Shown piece by piece: positions 56,860 through 64,000 of a DNA stretch of 64,000 bases. Source of the DNA: Saccharum officinarum (Eukaryota > Streptophyta > Magnoliopsida > Poales > Poaceae). Position 1 is the stretch's first letter. Each line of letters begins with the position of its first letter. The stretch covers positions 68,808,662 through 68,872,661 of the forward strand of contig CM036225.1 of the NCBI GenBank assembly GCA_020631735.1, given 5' to 3'. The notes under the pieces were generated by a model, which saw only the letters and a list, made by a program, of their open reading frames with translations, did no database searches and was not told the origin of the DNA. The translations under genes were made by a program, and so were the position numbers.

Positions 56860-57655
56860 ATCATATTTAGATCTAGAGATTCTATGTCTGTATGTTATAT
56901 TAGGACGGTCCTCTGATGGACCTGTTTAGTTGCATCATGAAAAAGCATGCCACACTGATAATAGTTGAGTTATGAAAACTCAACATAAATATGGAATGAT
57001 AATGAAGGTTTAAAATGGCATCGTGGGCTTCATTTCATCACTAGAACTCTATCACATCTAGATCTAGGGCTTTCACATCTGTTAAGGCGTTTCTCAAAGG
57101 GATCTATTTAGCTACATCATGGAGAAAGCATGCCACATTGATGATTGTTAAGTTATGAAAACTCAAATTAAAAATAGAGTGATAACTAAGGATTAAAATG
57201 GCATCATGTCGTCTCTATTTCATTATCACTTGCCCTGTACAGTGCAGGGGAGCGATATTTATATTAGGCAATAACTTTTATATTTTTACCCCTCCCTTTA
57301 TAAGGTTTTGTACAAATTTCTAGAATATAATATTCTAGGGCATAATAATTTTTTCATGAAGGCTTCGCAAGCAGCTGTTGCCAACATGGGACTTCATTCT
57401 GGAATGGTCTCTCCAGTCGGCCGAGACTGTCCCCAAGACTTCACTCGATGCTCGAAAGCTTCACGTCCCTGGCCAGCAAAGTCTTCCACGAAGTCTCCTT
57501 TGGCCAAAGTCCCTTTTCCTACTTCTAGCGAAGTCTTCTTCCTTCAATATTTTTCTATCATAAGGTCCCTATCACATCTAGATCTAGGACTTCCACATCT
57601 GTCAAGACAGTTCTCAGTGCATCATGGGGAAAGCATGCCACGTCGATGACTCCAC
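56860..57655. repeat. Three diverged copies of a ~190-bp unit
   Basis: Units begin ATCAyATyTAGATCTAGnG at 56,860, 57,051 and 57,571. Each has GCATCATGnnnAAAGCATGCC about 70 bp later. The first two are adjacent; between the second and third lie about 330 bp of other sequence with small open frames I do not recognise (57,308-57,560). Confidence 0.65.
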
Positions 57656-58645
57656 TTGGTAGCGATGTCGCAATGTTGCAAGGGAATTGTAGAGATGCTT
57701 ACATGGCACAATCATAGGTGGAATAGGACTGGGTTGCCCTATCTTCAATGACATACCACTTCGTCTATCACCCAAATTGGGACCAAGATCGTGCATTTGG
57801 AGTTGACATTATGAAGTAAGCCATTAAGTATGATTTGAGCTGGAACTTGCAAGTTGTATTCTTCTTTTCTTTCGATTTTTAGTCAACATTGGAGATTTTT
57901 TATTCTTTTCTTTCGATTTTTAGTTTCTCTTGTGTGCATCAGGATCCATTTTGCATCTGTAAGGTCCCCATGAACGCACAAAAGGAGGTGAACATTTCAC
58001 GTCTCTCCCTACAGTAGTCAATGGTAAGTCATGCATAGGTTGAGGGGGGGATATGATGGAGGGCAATAGATGTTATTAGGGGGTTGGATATGCATAAGAG
58101 GTCATTAGAGCCAGGTGTGCATGATTAACTTAGATAAGTTGGATCACATCCTAAGTTGGATCATTAGGAGAAAGGGCTGATGTAGACTTTTCACAATGTG
58201 TAGGTTGATAAGGTTCGATATCAGTAGGATATATGGTTCCAATTAAAGCCTACATTTATACTTGGGGAAGTCATGTGGAGGCATGCAGATAGTCTAGAAT
58301 GACTGGGGTCTATGCATCAATTACATAGGTGTGAACACTCAAGTTGTCCTTAGACGGGTGGTCTATCGATGAGTGTAGACGGTCTGCCAGACCAAGACAG
58401 GGGTTATGCAGAGGTTTGTGGTTGAGTGCTCTCATGGACGATCCGTGTGAACAAGTGTACGGTCCATTAGACCAGGGACAAGGCAGTGTAGAGTGTTGGT
58501 GGCTCGATGTGGCACTAAGAGACGATCCACATGAGCTGGCGGACTATCTACCTGACCCAAGACTCATAGGTGGTAGTATCTCTCCTTAGTTCTTCCTTAA
58601 TAGCAGTAATCTATGTGTGCGCGTACAGTGGTTTTGCCAGTGATG
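57656..58645. other. No recognised gene
   Basis: Unique-looking or old repetitive sequence. The direct repeat TTCTTTTCTTTCGATTTTTAG occurs at about 57,862 and 57,912 (quoted in part). Short frames at 58,344-58,589 have no known domain. Confidence 0.35.
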
Positions 58646-58648
58646 TTA

Positions 58649-59975
58649 GCATGTGTTTGGTTCAAGGGTCCAAGTGGGTTGGGATGGGTCGAACCCATTT
58701 TCTACAGTGCTTGGTTCCAGGATTGGTGGGTTGGGTTCATCCCGCACAGGGAATATTCTATCGGAGAAACTGTTTCGATCCAAATGGACGTCATCACTTC
58801 TCCATGGACGAGGGCAGGCACAGGGACTGCTCGGGGTTTCTCCATCGCTGGCGCAAGCGAGCTCCGGCGCCCAGCCATGGCGGCACGACGCAACCTCCAA
58901 CTCCCGGCCATGGCGCGGGACGAGATCCGGCCGCTGGCCATGGCAGCGCGGGGGCAATCTTCAGCCCCAGCAGTGGCGGGCCTACATGTATTCAAGGGTA
59001 TTCAACTGAATACCTAAAAATTTTGCCAAAAAACTTTTGTATATATAGTGTATATATGTAGGTGTAGGAAAAAAAGAAAATAAAACCTAAACAAATATCA
59101 TGTCAAGAATTCGGCCAAAAACCTGTATTCTACTCCTGATTTTCCACCCCACTCGATGGCCCAAATAGGCCCAGCGGCCTGTGGCCCAACATCTCCCCCG
59201 CCGGCAGCACACAGGTGCATCGCGACTCCCAAATCAGAGACATCGGCACATCAGCTGCCCGTGCTCGCTCAGGCGCTCCTTTTCTATCATGTTTTCTTCT
59301 CCAACCCCAAACCCTAGTGCTTACCGATGGCGGTGGCAGAGCAATGGACTCGGGCAGTGGCAAGGCACGTTGGCACGAGGCGATGACAACAAAATTCACG
59401 CTAAATTTTTTGGTACATATACAATACAAACTTGGGTTTGTTTGTACTTGATTTGAAATACCAAATTTGACAACAAATTTCACTATTGCTTACTGAATTG
59501 CTAAATTGATTTTACCAATTTACGTATGGAAATTTTAGTATTGCATACCTACAAAATTCTAGATCCATCATTGGATTTTACATTGTAAAAAAAATTAATT
59601 CGTCTTCACAATTTTGAATACCCAAGTTCAAAATCTTAGGCCCGCCACTGAGCCCCAGCCATGGCATGGGGCGAGCTCCAACCACGGCAGCACGAGGCGG
59701 GGCGGCTCCGTTGAGGCGCACTGAGTCCTACTAATGGAGGAAGAACAATAGAAGTGGCTGACAACGTGGGCCCCACAACAACAGCTGGGCCACATGATGA
59801 CCAGCAACTAACGATGTGTAAAATGTCATCCACCTCAACCCACTCCATCCCTCGAAACAAACAAAAAATTGGAATGGCTCTAACCCTCGAACCAAACATG
59901 AGATGAGTCCAACCCAACCCTCAAAAGTAAAATAGATCCAACCCATCCCACATCATTCCAAAACCAAACAAACGC
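58649..59975. mobile_element. Tourist/PIF-Harbinger-type element with a nested hAT, TSD TTA
   Basis: Left end GCATGTGTTTGGTTC; right end, reverse-complemented, GCGTTTGTTTGGTTT. TTA flanks both sides (58,646-58,648 and 59,976-59,978). Subterminal sequence such as GGGTTGGGATGGGT at left and its complement at right supports the inverted arrangement. The interior is GC-rich (about 58,800-58,970 and 59,640-59,720). Excluding the nested element it is about 640 bp. Open frames inside are not recognisable proteins. Confidence 0.8.
58971..59650. mobile_element. hAT non-autonomous element, 680 bp, TSD AGCCCCAG
   Basis: Perfect 14-bp terminal inverted repeats CAGTGGCGGGCCTA and an 8-bp duplication AGCCCCAG (58,963-58,970 and 59,651-59,658), the hAT size. 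TATTCA steps follow each end. The interior has a small GC-rich part (59,150-59,350) and no transposase. It lies inside the Tourist-type element. Confidence 0.9.
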
Positions 59976-59978
59976 TTA

Positions 59979-60962
59979 ATGTTTTCTAAAAAGTTTTAGT
60001 TGTGTTATCTAGTTGATTGCTAACATGTGTTGAGTTGTATTTAGTTGTTTGTTGAGTAGTTTTTCATCTCATAGTTGTAAGATTTTTAGGTACAGTTTTC
60101 TCTTAGAAACTGGACTAACCCCTCCTTTTTTTCTAATAAATTATGGCAAAGCTTTAGTAGTCATTTAAAAAAATAGTACATGGGCAGAATCAGAAGTAAA
60201 GAATTCTCTTCTACTCAAAGAGTTTGCCAATAACATAACAGCACAGCTGATCCTACATTAAATTCAGAATATTCACTCTTGGCTCTTTCGAGAATTACAT
60301 GTACAGACGCCTTGACCTGCTACTGTTGGTTCACAGTACCAGGTAACACTTCTACTTCTAGCGTGAGTGTGATGCCACCACTTGTAGGGTATGATAGCAA
60401 GCAGCTGGAGCCTGGCCCTGGAGGTTTTCTTTTTAGGCCAAGCCAGCAGCTGAAATTTGGAAACACCAGGGAGCAAAATTGGCATCAAAGATGAATTTTG
60501 CTTCAGTGCTTACCTGCTGTTTGACCAGAAGATTATTAGTGGGCTTATAGTATCTAGTGTAGAAAATCTGGAAGTTTATGAATGAAAATTGAGGTGATGA
60601 ATCTCACGTGCTGTGCGAAATCACATGTTTAATAAACAAGATGGATGTACAAAAATTACACTGTTTTAGCCAGCAAATCAGTTAAAACTAGAGGGGGGGG
60701 CGCGCGTTGCTGCGGGCCCACCTAGAGGAAAGGAAAACTTTAAAAAATTACGATAAAAAACCCAGAGCAAAAAAGGGAAAAAAAATCTACGTGAAAAAAT
60801 TTAAAAGAAAAGAAAGCAAAAAAGAAAGGGAAAAAGGCAAAAAAAAAGAAAAAAATAAAAGGAAAACACTGTAGGACTGTTCACCGGGCACTGTTCTTAA
60901 CGTGCCCGGGAAACAATAATATCTAATATGATCTGACAGGGGCACAAGGTCACAGACATTTA
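59979..60962. other. Spacer with one exon-like segment and a purine-rich tract
   Basis: After TTCACAG at about 60,332 a plus frame runs to TGA at 60,494 and contains VMPPLVGYDSKQLEPGPGGF; it might be the last exon of an unknown gene, but I do not recognise it. From about 60,720 to 60,870 the plus strand is nearly all A and G. A GGCACTGTTC/CGTGCCCGGG palindrome lies near 60,890. Confidence 0.35.
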
Positions 60963-61204
60963 GGGCCCGTTTAGATGGTGAAAAAATTTAGGTAAATTCC
61001 TGTAACACTTTTCGTTGTTATTTGGCAAAATTTATCCAATTATGGACTAACTAGGCTCAAAAGATTTGTTTCGACATTTACAGACAAACTGTGCAATTAA
61101 TTATTTTTTTACCTATATTTAATACTCCATGTATGCGTCCTAAGATTCGATGTGACGGGTACTGCGCAAACTTTTTTAGGCTCTTTGGCCAACTAAACAG
61201 GCCC
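60963..61204. mobile_element. Tourist-type MITE, 242 bp, TSD TTA
   Basis: Left end GGGCCCGTTTAGATGG; right end, reverse-complemented, GGGCCTGTTTAGTTGG. TTA flanks both sides (60,960-60,962 and 61,205-61,207). AT-rich interior without coding capacity. Confidence 0.88.
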
Positions 61205-61552
61205 TTAATAAAAGTCCCCTTAAAGTTCAGAGCTGTATGTATTTAATATAAGCAAATTCAGTAATAAAGGGCAACCTTGGATGGGGCAAAACCAAAATAT
61301 CACACATAAAATAAGTAAAACACTATTCGGGGGCAGTTTCAATCATTCAGAAACTGAAGTTTGTCAAATGGATGTGGCATCGTTCCAATAAAACATGGGA
61401 AATAAAATATCTAATAGAACTGTTGGAAGTGAGAAGGGAATTAAAAGAAACCAGATAAAGGGAAAAGATGCCCCCGACATAGCATTAAGAAGAATGCCAG
61501 GCTTTGAACACAGACTGGTGCTTTGACCCCAGGACTTGAACTGTCTAACCCA
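61205..61552. other. No gene seen
   Basis: AT-rich spacer between two transposable elements. Nothing recognised. Confidence 0.4.
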
Positions 61553-62352
61553 GCCCTGCACATGGTCCGGTTATAACCCGGACCAACCCGAAAACCAGCC
61601 CACGGCAAACCTTTCATGGAGAAACCGAGCGGGTTGGTTTCGGACGGTTCCCTACCGCTCAACCCGACGAACGACGCCGACGAATTAGTCAGGCGCCGAC
61701 GCCGACGGAGAGGGCACCAGCGCCGCTCGGCAGCATACCCCATGCGCACCAACGGAGGGCAGAGGCACAGCTTCGAGGTCTTTCTAGCGCCGGCCACCGC
61801 ACCTTCAGACGCACACCAAGCCGCGCTCGCGTGGTCGGCGGCGGCAGAACCCGACGGGCGGCGGCGCTGGGCGCCCACGAGGCCGAGTGCAGGGACTTAA
61901 ACGCCAGCACGAGGTTCAACCCGACACTCTCCCTGGCGGTCTCCATGCGCCGCATCGCGGGCCGGAGCCTGGACCGGAGGACGGCGTCGTGGACGCAGTG
62001 GTCGGAGCAGGGGGCGGCTGCGGCGGCCATGGCGGTCGGAGCAGGCGGCGGCGAGCAGCTCGTGCCCTCGTGCGCGGGAGCCCGAGCACACGGCAACAGC
62101 GGCGGCTCCTTCCCTCGCGGCAACAAGCGCGGTGCTTTATCTCTCTCACGATACGGAGAGGATAAGATACGGCTGAAAGAAAAAAAGAAAGAGAAACTCC
62201 CGTCGCCAGCAAAGAAGATAAGGATCGTGGTACCGCCGTGCCTAACCCGTGGAACCCGTGGAACTTGCGGGTTCTAAACCGCAGGACTGGGCCTTTTGTG
62301 GGTTGGGTCGGTTTTTGACCACAAACCGCATTAACCAGCCCATGTGCAGGCC
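61553..62352. mobile_element. TIR-bordered segment with GC-rich cargo, probably hAT-like
   Basis: The ends form an inverted repeat: GCCCTGCACATGGTCCGGTT at left and, reverse-complemented, GGCCTGCACATGGGCTGGTT at right, followed by further CCAACCC-rich inverted similarity. The interior (61,600-62,200) is GC-rich. A minus frame (62,126-61,689) includes MAAAAAPCSDHCVHDAVLRS and could be the captured first exon of a gene; I do not recognise it. No target-site duplication was found. Confidence 0.5.
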
Positions 62353-62636
62353 ATCTTTAACACATGAACTGTCAGGACTTGAACCGCATTAACACAGACT
62401 CTAACCAGTGTAACTCGCAAGATGTTGGCAGTCAAAAGAGAATTCAGCAGAGGTATAAATCACATGCCATAAACAGAAGAGCGCAGCATGTCTTCTATTC
62501 ATCATTGCACATTAGAAATGCATCAAGTCATGAACAAGTTGTGGGTAACATAGAGAAAATGTAGAGCAAAAGCTGGGTGGTGTCAAGACCTGGTAAGTTT
62601 TTTGAAAATGGATAGTTTCTCCAGCTGCGGTACAAT
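62353..62636 (-). other. Probable 3' UTR of the primase gene
   Basis: Sequence downstream of the PRIM2 stop on the minus strand. No other gene was seen; the small frames are not conserved-looking. Confidence 0.4.
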
Positions 62637-63875
62637 TTAGGTTGCTGATTGTGATTGGCTCTCCATTGTTTGGTCCTGTGCATTGAGCCACACATGTTAA
62701 ATTGGAACATTAACTCATGTTGATAAAACCAGCAGAACATAAGGAAAAAGGTCAAGTGTATATTAAACTACTGCACTCACTTTGGCTCGCAGAACTTTCT
62801 GGCTTTCACTGAAATATTGATTTGGATGGTTGATTCCAGAATCACAGGAGACACCGTGTGTGGTCTCAAAGGTTAATGTGCAAGCTAGCTGTATATTTCA
62901 TTATGCCAGATAAACCAGTCAGTTCAGGGATATCATATTGCTCGGTTAAGCCAATGGCAATGAAGTACAGAACCTGGTAATGCCTGTTCTTCACTTTATC
63001 CATTATCTCTTCCAATGCATGCCCACCAATGCCCATTTTGTTAAGTGCTGCCCGCAAATTTTCTTCGCTGCAGATACAATAAAGCAGAAGCAAATGCGTG
63101 GAGCAAACATCAGGTACAAAGCAAGGTAGAATCATGTTTAACTTGAAACATCAGAAACTGACATGCCATGTGACATCACAACAGAAGCAGCTGTGACCAT
63201 AATCGAGTAAGAAACTATACAATAGAAAAGTATGGATGAGACTAGATGAAACCATATTGGCAGGAATTAGGGCAAAATGTGTCATTGCTCTGGTTGGTAG
63301 TTTAGTATTGTACTATTTGGTTCGACCTGGGTACATGTGAGTAAACAAAATATTAACTTCTCATTCATAATCACCTATGACTTCTTTTTGGTACATTAAG
63401 CTTTTTTTTGTTGGGTGTCATTTTTTTAATCAGAAAAACTGGAAGTTGGAGACCTCTTGCTCCATTCAGATTTTCTGGTTTCCAAATGACATCTTACTTC
63501 CACCTCAAAGTTCAGGAGTAACCTAGTGAAAAAAGGGAAGATCGGAAATACAAACTGATACTGCTAACAGAAAGTTCAGAGCACCCATCTAAATAATAAG
63601 CACATAGTAATCGTCTATAGGAGACTAAGGGTGAAATTGTACCCAAAATGTCGAAACGGGCATCCATGGTGATCTCCAACACCAGGTGTTGCAGAAATGA
63701 TCTTTTGACACGAATATGGAGTGTAATCCTGGAGCAGCATGTGTGACAGTAAGTAATAATTCTGGTGCAATTTCAAGTTACACATGGAGGAGGGACTTAC
63801 TGTCCGTTTTCCTTCTTTTCCGTAATTATGTCTGATGGTATAGGCATATTCCTTGTCAAACCGCTCAGAACCAAT
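62637..63875 (-). CDS. DNA primase large subunit, five C-terminal exons (gene continues past the window)
   Basis: Minus-strand exons: about 63,875-63,801 ([25 protein letters not shown]), 63,728-63,643 ([28 protein letters not shown]), 63,067-62,974 ([20 protein letters not shown], then [11 protein letters not shown]), 62,888-62,781 ([36 protein letters not shown]) and 62,675-62,637 ([12 protein letters not shown], stop TAA). Introns are GT-AG and all phases agree. This is the iron-sulfur domain of the PRIM2/PriL family. Its four cluster cysteines are seen in YSCQK, GCPFR, LACT and VSCDS. With the small subunit and Pol alpha it makes RNA-DNA primers in the nucleus. The first exon's acceptor (ATAAG/ATTGG) is the least certain. 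About 125 of an expected ~450 residues are in the window. No defect was seen, so the gene is probably intact. Confidence 0.92.
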
Positions 63876-64000
63876 CTTATCCAAAGATACAACATAAGTG
63901 AGGCAACAGAAATTGTGATTACTTGCGTGTTCAACTCAGGGAAAATTTACTGTTTAATTTCCTTGAGAAAAAAGAACTGCTTAATTTTGCATATCTTTGA

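Noticed and set aside
59979..60500. Further GnTI exons between the gypsy LTR and PRIM2
   Set aside because: Reading the minus strand gave none of the conserved GnTI blocks expected upstream. The exon-like piece there is on the plus strand and unrelated.

Overview
The window looks like nuclear DNA of a grass, most likely a panicoid such as sorghum, sugarcane, Miscanthus or maize. It has small-exon genes with GT-AG introns, GC-rich grass-type coding exons (B3 and CYP71 families), Stowaway, Tourist, hAT and Mutator miniature elements, a SIRE/Maximus-type Copia element, and several gypsy-type LTRs with an initiator-Met primer site. The clade is an inference from sequence style; no database was searched. 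Most of the 64 kb is transposon. Only four host gene loci can be supported.

Left part (1-16,833). The window opens inside a minus-strand LTR (to 2,852), then a foldback MITE, AT-rich low-complexity DNA, and a B3-domain gene on the plus strand (7,465-8,102) with a 140-bp tandem duplication upstream. Tail to tail with it lies a CYP71-type P450 (minus, 8,494-9,940). Its catalytic half is intact, but its N-terminus is replaced by a diverged LTR of the same family as at position 1 (about 9,948-13,576). A broken hAT transposase end and ~415-bp tandem repeats follow.

Middle part (16,834-50,385). This is a segmental tandem duplication. Unit A (16,834-31,145) holds the last four exons of N-acetylglucosaminyltransferase I (GnTI, minus strand) and a LARD-like retrotransposon with a ~5.0-kb LTR (21,481-26,499), a 4.47-kb interior without coding capacity, and 173 bp of the second LTR. 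There the unit breaks and jumps back to its own left flank. Unit B (from 31,147) repeats the flank and the GnTI exons, then has the same LTR as a solo LTR (35,005-50,380). The 5-bp target-site duplication AAATA sits at the outer left edge of both copies and at the right edge of copy B. The solo LTR is interrupted by a 10.36-kb Copia element (36,725-47,081) with 2.0-kb LTRs, TSD ACAAT, and open gag and pol frames. Beyond the solo LTR two more GnTI exons are found, separated by an AT-AC intron with all the marks of a U12-type intron. GnTI exons farther upstream were not found, so GnTI is a fragment here.

Right part (50,863-64,000). The 3' end and a 3.96-kb LTR of a plus-strand gypsy element (LTR 52,899-56,857) is followed by dispersed repeats, a Tourist-type element with a hAT element nested in it, a 242-bp Tourist MITE, and a GC-rich TIR-bordered segment. 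The last kilobase and a half carries the five C-terminal exons of the DNA primase large subunit (minus strand), including its four iron-sulfur cysteines.

The host genes do not form a functional unit. They cover transcription regulation (B3), oxidative metabolism (P450), Golgi N-glycan processing (GnTI) and replication priming (PRIM2). Relative ages can be read from empty sites and TSDs: LARD insertion into a GnTI intron, then duplication, loss of one LARD interior, Copia insertion into the solo LTR, and a Harbinger-type insertion in unit A only. Substitution counts given below were made by eye and are approximate.
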